A stretch of DNA of 64,000 nucleotides, taken from positions 16,800,851-16,864,850 of the forward strand of contig NC_044030.1 in the NCBI RefSeq assembly GCF_900496995.4, read 5' to 3'. The notes beneath the pieces are model-generated. The model saw only the letters and a list, made by a program, of their open reading frames with translations, searched no databases and had not been told where the DNA came from. Source of the DNA: Aquila chrysaetos chrysaetos (lineage: Eukaryota > Chordata > Aves > Accipitriformes > Accipitridae). Positions 10,721 to 23,900 of this stretch are shown here, piece by piece. Both the position numbers and the translations under genes were made by a program. The stretch's first letter is position 1, and each line of letters starts with the position of its first letter.

Positions 10721-10890
10721 CCTCTCCCCACCCGGGAAAGCTGCGCTGAAAGAGCGTGACTTTCCCAGGGGCTTTGGCCTCCGAGCTGCCGAAGCCCCAA
10801 ACTTCCTTGGGAAGTCATCGGAAGAGAGGAGGATGAAGAGTTTTTGGGATGGATTTAACGTGTGGTGATTTCGGAGGTGGTGTAAGCACG

Positions 10891-13800
10891 GTAAGTGCCT
10901 GAACGGACAAGGCATTCACCAGAGTGAGGAAAGGAAGACTTCGCACTGCTTAGGAAAGTATAGAAAAAGGTTTTCTCTCCCAGTGTCCAGCCCAGCCTCT
11001 GTGAAAAAATATTCACCACTTTATTGTCTCTATAAAAAGTCTTTAAAAAGATAGGTTCATCACATTGAGGTAGCAGCTTTATGCTGCTTTCCTTTCTGTC
11101 ATAAATGTTCACTCTTTGGACAAGGACCCAGCAGCAGTATGTGTTACAAAGCATGCTTCAGTTGTGTGTGCACGCCAGCATCTAAATAATTTGACTAGAT
11201 ATCTTCCACTGTGGTGTCCTCTGTCAAGCTTTTATACTTAATGAAAATCCCTTTAGGTGTAATGGCACTTAGAAAAACAAATTGTTTTCTATGACACATT
11301 CTGGAAATTTACTCTTTGAGAACATGACTCCCAGACTTTACAACAGGCATCATCCCCTTTAAATTCACCTAAGTTTATTGTGTCTAAAGGTCCATAGGCT
11401 TTACATACTGTGTTCAGTCTTTAAAAGCTTCACAGAAGTGAAAAACAAGAAGCATTTTAGGAAAGTCATCACCTGACCTTGCCTGGGCCATAGGCGTGGA
11501 AATAATGTGGAAATAAGCTCACTGCCTACTTACATAGAAAACAAGCCTCAAACACTGTGAGTCTCAGGAGGAAAATGTAAATGCTCAGACCCCTCACAGA
11601 AGAAAGTGAGGAATTTGAAGATGGGACAGGTAAGCCACAGGACCTGGTGCTGGAGAGAGGACCTCTGAAGACATTAATATTTTACAAGAGCTCTGGTGGG
11701 TCAATCACCCCCAGTAGTAGAGGTGAGGGTTGATATATCTGGTGGTTCTAGGTACATATTTTTTTTAATCAGGTCTCAATCAATCCTAACCTGACACTCA
11801 CTGAAGTAATTCACCATTTCCTCTTTTTTTTTTTTTTTCCTTTTCTTTCCCAAACTTACAGGAAGAAGAGGTAGGAATACTTTAAGATTCTGTATGAACA
11901 GAAGTTAAGAAGGAACACTCTTTTTCTCTGTGGAAAAGAGATCAGAGGACAAATCTCTCCACATTTCTCTCAGTTACCATGTACTCCTAAGTACCTGCAC
12001 GCTTTTGGTAGAAACACTTGCTAAGAAAGTGCTGGAGAAAGCCCAAGAAGGGGAAGCAAAATGAGAGGTGGTCCTTAGAGTTGAAAACCAAGAACCTTGC
12101 AACTGTAGGCTTCAGGTTGCCTCACAGAAAGGTGCACAGATATTTTCCACTAGTCCCAGCATCGCTTTTGGTAGACTGAGGCTGGGTTGTGAGAAGCCCT
12201 GTTTGCACCTACTGCTCCAGCCAGGGTCTGTGCAACTAGGGAGAGGATTTCCACAAAGGACCAAGGGAACAAGACATTTAGAGTTCAGCTCACACTGTCA
12301 GCAGAGGTCATGGTATTAGAAATACCCTGCTTCCTACCACTGAACTAGGTAGCTCATGCTGCCATTGATGTAGTCACTCTCCTCAGGAAGCAGCCTCCTA
12401 CACGTGATTTCTGAACAAAGACATTGCTACTTGAGGAGGTGAGACTGGTAATCTAGAACATAAGAGTTTGATCTCCCAGGTGGGGAAAGTCCCAAGATAA
12501 GCATCTTTTTCTCTGCACGGTGCTGGTGGTTGATAGCATGGACTGGGTAAAAAGCTAAGAAAACAGGCATGTTGAGAGCTGGGAGGATGGGGCAGAGGCA
12601 CAGGGTGTCCAGAACAGGTGGAAAGAAGGGAGGTCCAGCTCAGGGAAGAGGTTCCTGGAGAAACGGGAGACAAACATGGCAGAGTCTGTCTAAGCCTGAA
12701 AGGATGCACAACAGATATTTACCTCTACCCCATCCCATGTCAACCCAGATCTATGGTTTTTTTGGCTTCTAAAGCAAAACTCATTCCTGCAGACACCCAA
12801 TGTACGTGGCTGATGAGCAGTGGCTCTTACAATTAGGCAGCAGACCCTGTTTGGTGGAAATCATGGGAGAGAGGGCATTTCTTGCCTCCGGAGATCAAGC
12901 ATTAGAACACTGCTACCTTTACGGGTTTTTTACATCTGTTTACAACTTAGGTCCTGAGCAGCCTAAGGGCCAGAAGAAGGAATTGAGAGTCAAGCCAAGG
13001 TACTAATAACACCATGGAGTGGCAAATATATATCAAATATGGTTTAGGTCCAAGGACAGAGCTGATTCCACCGTCCTCTTCACATGCACTTTAAGAGGAA
13101 AGTAACTCCTACCATCACCTTCCTCCTATTGGCTTATCTTCCCGGCTTATTTTCAGGCAGATGTGAAAGAATGATTTTAAATGTTTGACCACAGTATGAA
13201 AACAAATAAAATGTATTTCAGGACCTTCTTACACAGTTGATAAAAGCCCGTACAAAAGCTGCTTCCTATAAAGCACTAATTAATAAAACACAGATTCTAA
13301 GGTCAAATGAAAAGATTTCCATGAGAACAAATGTCTTTCTCCTTGTGCTAGAGGAACCATGCTGTAAGAAACCACACAACTGGACAGACTTCATGTGTCA
13401 TCTAAGATATATTTCACTTACTACAGGCATTATTCTTGGTTCTGTATGTTGCTAAATTTGCGCATCAAATGTTTTTTTCTCAAGTTGTACATAGAAACCA
13501 CTGATTTTTTTAACTCACATTGTTCCGTTATCAGTGCTATTCAACACTGTGGACATCAACATTTTCTACAGATTTGCATCATCCATTTCTTTTCTACAGC
13601 TGTACAGAAGCACACAAGCTGTTGCGATTTATCAATATACTTAATTTGCATATATGCTCCTTCTGTGGTTGTTTTCAGTAAATGTTCATGCAGTTCTGTT
13701 CACTAGTAGCAAGGCAATCTGTTTCACCAAATGTCAAGCTAAGTAATTCCATGCTAAATAATGTGCAGAAGAAACCTGATTCAATGAGGAATGCCTGCCC

Positions 13801-15801
13801 TAAGGCAGGACATTTGAAAAAACGGAGCGGTGTATGTATCCAAAAAGAACATCCTGCAAACAGACTAGTCCAGCAACCTCATTTACAAAAATTATATGCA
13901 GAGGTTACATTCGCATTTCATGTCAGTCAACAACAATTTGTAGAAAATCCCAGTCTACATAGCCATGGAAAAAATAGATGATGTTAATTAAAAAATTGAG
14001 AAACTTCTGGACTCCACTTAGATTTATTCCACATGAATTTAAAGCATTCTGTTTTCTGGTATTGTTACTGAGACCATAAGGCATTTATCTTGCCCTGCTC
14101 TGAGTAGAAGACTGAGTCAGAAGATTCATAGTGTCATTCATACCTGCCTAAGGTTTCTGGAAGCAGGGTCTGTATTCAGTGGTGAACACAAGAGCAATAA
14201 AGTTATTCCTTATTGCTTGGTTTCATGAGAATAAAATCTAAAGGCAATAGAAAATACAGATACAGAGTTAGGTGTGGGCTTTCTTACCTACACAGAATCT
14301 TTGTACTCTCTTCCAGTAAAAACAGCAAACTAGTGTTATTTTCTCCCATACAGTTCAACAAAGGTCAAGAGATCCAGACTGCCAGTTGTGTACTAGGAAT
14401 TAGGCTATGGAACAATGACTTTATTGTTCATTTACAAGAATTAACTGAAAACAGACAATGCAGAGTTTGATTTTTTCATCCTAAAGTTCTATGACACCCT
14501 GATGTTCAGACAGAAGACATATTTCCAAGTATGCCTAGTCATGCATGGCTTTACACCACAAATTCCCTGAGACAATTCATAGTAAAAGTGTTGGAGAGCT
14601 TGATAATTATCTAAATAAACAATCACAAACTTTTGCAAAAGAGTGATTAAATGTTAATTTAAATTCTCTTGTACTGTCCTGCTTCAGTCAGTACTGCAAT
14701 GACAGCAAGGAGAGGAAGCAGTCGTTAAAACAGTTAAGCCAGAGTTTCCATCTTAGAGGGCTGATCCCGCCCAGTGCTGAGCACCTCCTGATTTAATTCC
14801 TCCCCTTACTGACACTCAGCTGGTTTCGATAAACAAAATACTGTCTTACCGGTTACAGTTCTGGGAACCCCAACTGCTTTCAGGTCTGTTTTGAATACCA
14901 ATGTGAAAACTAAATTCTGATGTCATGTGCCACCTGTGCTGATGCTGAGAGATGATTTGGGTGTTGTTAGGATGAAACAGTGCAAAGTATTAGCTAAGTG
15001 AAAATGAGATATGAGTGGGCTATCTCATGTTAGCAAGATAGATCAATGTTAGGCTGCACAGAGTGATATAGAGGAAATAGAAAAGGGAGAAAAAGGGTAA
15101 ATCTAATGGCTTGCTTCATGGTCCCATTTGTGCCATATTTGAACCTGCAATATTGCATTGGCATCAGTACATTACACTGTGAACATCCACACTGGAGGAC
15201 AATCCGAGCAAAATAAATGGAGATCTCCAAGAGAAAAGGACTTTAAAAGCCTTGGATAGCTGGAGTAAGCAAAATACAACATCCAAACAATCGGTGAGAA
15301 GCAGGGTAGACACAACAACTCCACAGTGAGAGAGGTCAAATGCTCATGATACAGAGAAGTGTGGGGTGCTGGCTTGGAATATAGGCAACAGCTGTTTGGG
15401 TCTGAATGCTGCTGAGTCCAGATCCAGAAGTCTCTGCAGTCAAAGTGCAAGGAGATCTGCCGCCTGTGACACATGAGCCAAGATGAAGCAGAACTCCTAA
15501 CGAATGCCACTGGAGGGACAGTTGGACAAAAGTGTGAGTGGGTGTATGTCTTCCTCTTGCATTTGTTATTTGCATGTTGGAACTTACTCTGCAGTGGAAC
15601 TTCTGCTTGTGGCCTGCATTGATCTGGACACTTCATGTAGTTCCAAGCTCTGGTATTTCTTTTGGAGCCCAGAGGAAAATTTTACAAGGAATCAGCTGGC
15701 TACCAGTTCTGTATTTCCCAGTCCTTGGCTAATACTGGTATGCCTCCTGCTTTGTGCACCTGTGCTATATACAATCACTCACTTCCATTCAGTCTCCTCT
15801 C
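10891..15801. other. Intergenic stretch, nothing recognised
   Basis: AT-rich, unique-looking sequence with only short open frames and small homopolymers (for example a T run near 11824-11838). I see no coding exon, RNA gene or interspersed repeat that I can name. Confidence 0.55.
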
Positions 15802-16699
15802 TGTATATAAGCCCAGCCGGTAACAGAGCACCCTGAAGCCGCTCACTCACTCCTCCCCCCGGCCCCATTGGGATGAGGAGGAGAAAATACAAAGAAAGGC
15901 TTGCGGGTTGAGACAAGGATGGGGAGGGATCATTCATCACTTATGGTCACAGGCAACAGACAGACTCAACTTGAGGAAAAAACCAAAATCAATTTAATTT
16001 ACTACCAATCAAATCAAAACAAGGATAACGAGAAGTAAAACCAAATTTAATCCCCCCCACCCCTCCCTCCTTCCTGGCTCAACTCCACTCCTGATTTTCT
16101 CCACCTCCTCCCCGCCAGCAGTGCAGGGCGCCAGGGAATGGGGGTTGGGATCAGTTGTCACACGTTGTCTCTGCTGCACCTTCTTCCTCAGGGGGAGGAC
16201 TCCTCACTCTTCCCCTGCTCCAGCATGGGGTCCCTCCCATGGGAGGCAGACCTCTATGAACTTCTCCAACGTGGTTCCCTTTCATAGGCCGCAGTCCTTC
16301 AGTCACAGGCTGCTCCAGCGCGGGCTTTCCCATGGAGTCACGGCCATCTTTGGGGACCTCCGCTCCCCTGCTCCTCTCCATGGGCTTGGGGGGGACAGCC
16401 TGCTGCCTCACCACAGGCTGCAGGGGCATCCCCTCCTCCGGTGCACCTCATCCCGCTCCTTCTGCACTTACCTCGGTATCTGCAGAGGTGTTCCTCTCAC
16501 GTTCCAATCCCCCTACTCACTGCAGGTTGCCTTTCTTAAATCTGTTCTCCCAGAGGCACTACCACTGTCACTGATGGGCTCGGCCTTGGCCAGAGGTGGG
16601 TCTGGCTTGGAGCCGGGGAAGCTTCTAGCAGCTTCTCACAGGAGCCACCCCTGTAGCCCATCCCCCACTACCAAAACCCCACCACACAAACCCAAAACA
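15802..16699 (-). mobile_element. Solo LTR of an avian endogenous retrovirus, copy A
   Basis: Read on the minus strand it begins TGTTTTGGGT at 16699 and ends near 15802, and it aligns along most of its length with the element at 48198-49073. It contains the same landmarks: GAGAAGCTGCTAGAAGCTTC, CAGTGACAG, GAGGAGTCCTCCCCCTGAGG and a terminal CTCACTCACTCC/AGCCCAGC region. A TTTAAG TATA-like box is retained (CTTAAA on the + strand near 16535). The end at 15802 differs from the other copy by a small deletion, and no target-site duplication could be matched. No gag, pol or env sequence adjoins it. The open frame at 16121-16798 is LTR sequence and not a host gene. Confidence 0.8.
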
Positions 16700-18065
16700 A
16701 TGGCAAAGAAAATTAGGCTTTCAGCATTTATTTCTAATATACCCAGTTTCCCAGCTGCATTTTTCTATTCCCCCAATGCAAATCCCATGAGGGGATGAGA
16801 GGCACATGGGACACAGGACACAGGACCATGAGAGACTGATCTGTTCTTCAGCAGCTCCTGCTAGCTCTAGGGGTGATCTCCTTCCCACAAAAGCCTTGAA
16901 AACATTCAGGCCATACAAATCAATGACTTAGTTTAGGACAATTCCAGTGGAGAATGAGAAATAGGTTTGAGAAATGTAAGGTTAAATTTCAGTAGCTAAT
17001 ACTTTACCAGGCTTTCCATGGTTCTAATCCATCTTGCACAAGACATGCCATTTAGTCACAGAGAAGCTGCTTCATTTGCTTCGGTGTTCACTATTTACAT
17101 ACCTGTATTGAAGTAGTCACTGTTTAAATGAGGCTTTAAAATGTACCAGATTGGGAAACATACACATAGAAACCAGTCAGGTCCTGAAAGGTCCTACTGA
17201 AAGCTTTGTTAATGTTTGTAAGAGACAATATTCGGTGTAAGAGATGTCAGTGTAAAACTGTACCAGTAAGTGTATAACAGGTTGTGTTTAACACACAGAA
17301 GACACTGTTTCTCTAAGAGGAGCAATGCCATCAGTCAACCTTGAGAGGCATTCATTTTGGAGTCTGAGATGTTTGAAAACTAGGCAACTGCAACAATTTA
17401 GCATCCTATACCCTGGTAAGCTGTTTACCAGGCCAAGATGTGATTTTCCAAGAACCTCAAGCTAGTATTTGTTAACACTGGTTATGACGTTACAACATAG
17501 GAGAAGTCAATACTATGCACCACAAGAAGGCACTCCAAATCCATCACTGCAAACGGACTGAATAACGGTTCTACAAAAATAAAATTGTCATGGAGAGACA
17601 GCCAAACAGAAGAGAGGTAATTTCCATCAAAAAAGTCCTCTGCGTGTCATTGTCTCACTCTTGTCAAACCAGAGACATTTTGAGCCTAGAACAGCCACTG
17701 TTCTCTGCTAGAATGTTTACTTGCTTTTAGTAATGCAGTACATTAAATTTGTATCTTCTTCTCTATCATACCTGTTGTACTTCCTACAATAAATTCGATA
17801 CCTTTCTTAGGACTGTTTAGACAGACCATTACAACCAGTTACTTGGCCTATCTTTATATAATTGAACGTTACCTATGCTTTTCTTGCCAGTTACCATTTT
17901 CATCATGTAGTCTGTTGGATAAGTATCTCCCTATACATTTCAAAGAATATAAAATGTATGCTAAACTTTGCAAAAACACAGTACACACTACCACCATGTT
18001 ACTGACTATAAATTCTACGTGAGACACCTTTAGATACCAAGCCTATGTTGACAGAACAAATAGGT
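16700..18065. other. Intergenic stretch between LTR copy A and CR1, nothing recognised
   Basis: Unique-looking AT-rich sequence with no coding signal, RNA gene or repeat that I could identify. Confidence 0.5.
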
Positions 18066-19085
18066 ATCACAGAATCATAGAATGGTTTGGGGTGGAAGGG
18101 ACCTTCGAAGCTCATCTAGCCCAATCCCCCTGCCAGGGGCAGGGACATCTTTCACTACATCAAGTTGATCAAAGCCCTGTCCAACCTGGCCTTGAACACT
18201 TCCAATGATGTGGCATCTACAACCTCTCTGGGCATCTTGTTCCAGTGTCTCACCACCCTCATCGTAAAAAAATTCTTATATCCAGTCTAAATCTACCCTC
18301 TTTCAGTTGAAAACCATTACCCTTGTCCTATGGCAACAGGCCCTGCTAAAAAGTCTGTCCCCATCTTTCTTACAAGCCCTGTTTAAGTACTGAACGGCTG
18401 CAATAAGGCCTCACTGGAGCCTTCTCTTCTCCAGGCTCAACAACCCCAACTGCCTCAGCCTGTCTCCATAGGAGAGCTGTTCCATCCCCCTGATCAACAG
18501 GTCCATGTCTTTCCTGTGATGGGGACCCCAGACCTGGATGCAGTACTCCAGGTGGGGGTCTCGCCAGAGCGGAGCAGAGGGGCAGAATCCCCTACCTCGA
18601 CCTGGTGGCCTCACTTTTGATGCAGCCCAGGATACGGTTGCCTTTCTGGGCTGCAAGTGCACACTGCCAGCTCACATCCAACTTTTCACCCACCAGTCTT
18701 TCTCTGCAGGGCTGCCTCAATCCCTCTATCCCCCAGCCTGTATTGATACCAGGGGTTGCTCTGACCCAGGAGCAGGACCTTGCACTTGCCCTTGTTGAAC
18801 CTCTTGAGGTTTGCATGGGCCCACACCTCAAGCCTGTCCAGGTCCCTCTGGATGGCATCCCCTCCCTCTAGCAAATCAAATGCACCCCTCAGCTTGATGT
18901 CATCCACAAACTCAATCCCACTATTTTATGTCATTGCTGAAGATACTACATAGCACTGGTCCCAGTACAGACCCTTGAGGGACACCACTTGTTACTGGTT
19001 TCCACTTGGACATTGAGCTGTAACTCTCTGGATGTGGCCATCCAGCCAATTCCTTATGCTTACCTAGCGTTACCATCTAGCCTTG
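18066..19085 (-). mobile_element. CR1 LINE fragment, 5'-truncated
   Basis: The left edge TCACAGAATCATAGAATGG is the reverse complement of a CR1 3' terminus, so the element lies on the minus strand. Conserved minus-strand ORF2 remnants can be read: DDIKLRGA, IQRDLDRLE, FNKGKCKVLLLGQ (from 18686-18907) and HLEYCIQVWGP, RKDMDLL, RLRQLGLLSLEKRRLQ (from 18411-18662). These belong to the C-terminal part of the reverse transcriptase reading frame. They lie in different frames with interruptions, so the copy is dead. The 5' end fades out near 19085. Confidence 0.93.
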
Positions 19086-19974
19086 CATATGACGATGAAT
19101 GTGTAACAGAAATGTGTAACAAAAACCACTAACCATGGGCCTAGTCTGTGCCATACTGTCCTGTGACACTGTAAGTACTCAGTATATAAAACAAGAAAAT
19201 TAACACAACCAATTTATATGTCACTACGGAATGTTAAAAAACCCCAACAAAAACAAAAGGGGATTGAAAATGGAAAGCCAGAAACAACTTTCTCTTAGAA
19301 CACCCAAATACAAACTTTATGGCTCCAATCCATTTCACTAAAACTGTCTAGGGGGCAAAGATAACAACAATGAAAACCATTTTTAAGGCCAGCCATCTGA
19401 TTTGGCTAGATTTTAAAAGTAGTCAAATGTATGTTAGATCTGTAGCCTTCCTGTCAAGCTTCAAGCTCTAGCTCCTGCAAACTAAGTTCTTTTAAAAACC
19501 ACCAGGAGATATGGAAAGATGGTTAAGCTATTTTCCCCAGTATCTGAAAAGCACCTGTACTGGTTTTGCTAGGGAGAATATGTCCAAATCTAAAGGCTTT
19601 CGCAGCAGGAGACTGGGTGTCTAACAAGACTAGCAAGCTAAAAAGCTTATGTACCTGCTTTTTAAAATTTTCCTTTGGATTAATTTTTTTTCTTTTTTTT
19701 TACATTGCTGTGAGAATCCATACCTTTCATGTTTCTCCCTTGCTTGGCTTGGATTGCATTCTGATCCACTTCTGTCTCAGCAATCCCTGTTGTTTCAGGG
19801 ACTTAGAACCTTAAGTTCTAAGCAGCACAGTATTTTCTAAAAGTGGTCTTTCTAAAAGGGGTGTTTACAAGGTATCATCATCAACCTGTTCCATGAATGG
19901 CAAAAGTCATTGTCAGACAAACAAAATTCACTTACTAATGACTAGAAGCAAATAAAAAAAACAATTTCCACACA
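19086..19974. other. Intergenic stretch downstream of MTAP, nothing recognised
   Basis: AT-rich sequence with no coding or repeat signal that I can name, between the CR1 and the inferred MTAP polyadenylation region. Confidence 0.5.
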
Positions 19975-20889
19975 GTTTGGAGAAGCATAGGTTTCATTTG
20001 TTTTATTTACTAGACAAGAAGCTGCAGATTATTTTACTGAAGTCAAATTGTATTAAAAAAAGAAATGCATACATTCAAAGCACTTGAGCACATTCATCAC
20101 TTAAAACAGAAACTAAACCTGGAGTTTTTCACATCAATGAAGCAGCAAAAGGCCAGCACAGTGTTCAGGACACTGGAAGCAAAGTACTTTTCTGTACCGT
20201 TCTGTAAGTCACATAAGTAAATCTTCAGGCACAAATTTGACTTTGGCATTACCTAAATAAGAACATTCATTCATTACACAACTGCTGCTCTGAAAGAATC
20301 ACAATTATTAAACCATGTCTTCTAGCACACAAACAAAACCCACTGCTTTAAAAAAAAAACTACTGAAATAAAAAATACGGATAATGTATAAAAATAGTAT
20401 AATTTGAAATGGCCTGTTCGGTTTTTCTGGTATGTTTCTGGAGTGAACTGTAAGCATTTGCCTTGTCAAAGGAAAAGATGGGAGGCAGAAATTGCAAAGC
20501 AAATAGCATACCTGTGAATCTGCTTTCTTATATCTTACAAAATTGCAACAGAGTATTACCTAGCCTTTCCTTTCTTCCATCAACTAAAGGTATCACTGAA
20601 TAGAGGATGACAACTTGCTGCTGACTTTTTTCTTCGGCCACTGTCTGATCCAGCTTGACGGTAAGGCTATTCCTAGTTTAAAACATACTCAAAAATCTAA
20701 ATTCAGCCATCTTATACGTTATGAAGCATGACAAAGGTTATAAAAGCTGTCTTATACATTATCATCGGTCAACATTTACTCCATTCTTTTACACTTGTAA
20801 CGACTCTTGAAGATATTATAAACTCTGGAAGTTTGAAAGTGATCCACTCTTCCCTGTGAGCACCCAAACTTCAAGGTCCATCCAGGTTG
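19975..20889 (-). other. MTAP: MTAP 3' UTR with candidate poly(A) signal
   Basis: Reading away from the MTAP stop on the minus strand, the only canonical AATAAA in the next kilobase is at 20007-20002 (TTTATT on +). Cleavage would be expected shortly past it, giving a 3' UTR of about 900 nt. The 3' end is inferred and not supported by transcript data. Confidence 0.55.
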
Positions 20890-20928
20890 TTACTGCTTTG
20901 GCAGGAGGACTGAACACTGCACTGTTGT
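20890..20928 (-). CDS. MTAP: MTAP exon 8 coding part (C-terminus and stop)
   Basis: After TTTCAG the frame reads [12 protein letters not shown] then TAA (20892-20890), matching the human tail NMAQFSVLLPRH in length and core SVLLP. This exon is too short to show as an open frame by itself. Confidence 0.92.
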   Translation of the reverse strand, partial: TTVQCSVLLPKQ

Positions 20929-23900
20929 CTGAAATACAAAGCCAAAGTAGATGAATGCTTCCTCTGCCAATGCAGAGCAGAATTACTTTTCAACATAAAG
21001 GCAGACTACATCGCTTCCATTTGGATTACAAACATGTGTAACTCTTTCCATGTTGATAGTATCTCCAACTTCCTCCAACACCACAAAAATTAAAAGAATT
21101 GCAGGGAGGGCATATGCTACAACAGTTCAAGGACTTGTCATTACAACTTTGTATCTGTGTAACAGGCTTATTGGTATTGAGAACAACAATCATATTGCAG
21201 AAACACTAAATTAAGGACTTCAGGATCACAGGCTACAAATGAAAAATTGTGCAGCTTGCTTTTTGTTTTTAAGGCTAGCATACTGGCTTACATACATCAC
21301 ATTCATAGAAAGCTCTTTACAAATATTATCAGAAGGCTCTGAAAATGAAGTTCCTTTAAAAAAGTGATTTCTACATGTTTCTTCATCAATTTTGAAGTAC
21401 AGCTATCAAGAACAGAAACCTTTCTCTAAACGTGCACTGATTGGGAGTGAATGAAATACTCATGTTATGCAGGGACAGCCAACTTTGACATTAGCCTCTT
21501 TCAAGGGTAGGACCTGAGAAACATTTCAATCTCAGCTTTCTTGAGAGGTCCTTAGCCTGCAAGGACCACAGTATGTAGACCAATGCAGCTACAGTTGAAG
21601 TGAAGCCTCAATGAGTTTTTCCCCTCCACCTTATTCACCTGAGCCAATTCACCCTAGTCACATAAGTATGTTCACTGATTTCACTGAGGTATTTTTTGAG
21701 GAAGAAAATTACTCAAGAATATTTACCAGATCAGAGCTCTATATTCATAACATACAAATGTCAGTTTCAGTTTGTGATAGACTAGAAAAAATGGCTGAAA
21801 AATGTTAACCTTTATGCCCTTCAACTTGTTAGCTACCAAACATATTAAAAGTCCAAGTATGTCAATAATGAAGTGTGCTGAAACACATCTACAGATACCT
21901 TACCCAATCTAAACTATCCCACAGTATTCACTTACCACAGCTCTCTTACCAAAGTACAACATTATTCCTTGTATCAGAGGTCTGACAAATACCATTTCAC
22001 ATAGGCTAGTACAGAAGTTCAAAAAAGCAGGTAATATCAGCAGGTCTCCTCACAGAGTCAAGAAGTTTACCTGAGGAGCATTCACAGAAGCTCTGACACC
22101 TCACCACAAGCTGATTTTCTTACGCCCACGCTGTAAGAAAAATCAGTTCTAACATGACATTCCTTTTACCATCCCAGTACAGATGCTCTCCCAATCCTCT
22201 TGGGGTTGAACCTTACTCTAATAAAGGTACAGATCTCAATTCCCAGTTCTTATGAGTTAAAATTCTTTTCAACAAGACAGTTTTTCCTCTTTCACCAATA
22301 CTTTTCCTAACAAAGATAAAAAATAATCTACTATACTGGTTCCCTTTTGAAATTGTCTGCTGTCACTAATTTGTTTACTTCATTAGGCAATGAGTGCACA
22401 TTGTACTCGATCAGCTTTTGATATCAAGGCAGTGGCTGAAGTTCTTGTTGCCTTTGACATCCCTTCAAAGCGTCAACTACAGGCAAGGTCTGGTTTTCCT
22501 GAAATCAACCCTACACGCCTGCTCTTGCTTCTGGATTCCTTCTTTGTAGCTTGTCCCTGCTTCCAACCCTTGAATGCTGCATTTTCACACTGGAGCTCTG
22601 TTTCCTGTTTAGCCAAGTCAGTCTCCCAGTTGGTCTTTCTGTGGATCACCCCTGTGCTTAGAGAATGCTGCCCTTAAAGACCTGCCAGCTTTCTGGAGCT
22701 CCTTGCCCCTTCAGAGCTGCCTCCCATGAGATGATTCACTGGTTAAACCCAAGTATGCTTACCTGAACTCCAGCATCTGTACTCTGCTACTTGTCCTCCT
22801 TGCTCCCTATAAGGTGTGGAACGCCACTATTTCATGAGAATTACAGCAACAACTGCCATTGATTGTCACCTCACTAAACAACTCTTCTCAGTGAACAGCA
22901 GATCCAGCTGTATATCACCCATGTTGACCCATCCTATCCAGAAATTTCCCTGACACCAGCCAGAAATCACTGTGATCAATAGCATCATCTGTGTCTCCTG
23001 ATCCATGACATAAATACAATGTGGTCATACCCTGTTCTAAAAGAGCAAGGGCTTTGTACCCTGGCCATGCTTCAAAATGACAGGCTCTAGAAAGATGCTG
23101 TCCCTGCAGAAAAGTTTGCTCCAAACATTTTTTTCAAGCTTATGTAACCTAAGCCTGGAGAACGATCTCTTTTCACAGCAACAGAGCCAGGAAATACTGG
23201 CCTAAAGACATCTTAGGCAGTTAAAAAATAGTAACTTTCAAACTACACTTAAACTCATTGGCACATCACAGATGAAAAGACACATGAAAAGGAATGGATG
23301 GCAGGCAGCCTATCCTTTAGCAGAAAAACAGCTCTTGGACATTCTTGTTTCAACACTCCAGGGTCTCCTAAAGACCACTGTGAGATTCAGAGGTGACATC
23401 ACCACATGTGTGGGTGGGTGGGTGGGATGTATACCGCCATGGGAGCAGATAGGTAAATGCAGGTGGGCAAAGAGACTGGCAGCGTGTTTTCTCCTGCCTG
23501 GTGAAGTTCCTCCAGTCACAGCAGCCAGATTACAGAGCTCAGAAAGGAAAAGCTGTGTCCATGTAGAACTTCATAGCTTCACATGCTTCCCCAAGCACTA
23601 GAAACAGACACTGGCAAATGTCCATTTGAGATGCCCAGCTGCAGCTTGGATATAGGCTGGCATGGCTTTACATCATCACTGATAGCAGAGTACCAGATGC
23701 AGTCTTGCTCAGCTCCCTCCTTGTCTGTGTTCCTTACCACATTACCACAGGGCATGCAAGAGGAGCTGCCTTCAAGCTTTAGGAAAAGGTGCCTCAGAAA
23801 GATCAGTTCAAAAAACCCATCATCTGACTTTCAAAATTCCCAGAGTAAAATATACAGAAGAACACTTCAAATCAACAAAGAGAATAGTTTTTTAAAACTC

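Noticed and set aside
10337..10915. Open frames of 110-150 codons on both strands in the 10.3 kb CpG island as possible ARF
   Set aside because: None shows the short basic N-terminus typical of ARF or any ankyrin motif, and strands are equally open.
19558..19600. TACTGGTTTTGCTAGGGAG resembling the start of an avian LTR
   Set aside because: The likeness stops after about 20 bases and no other LTR landmark or target duplication follows.
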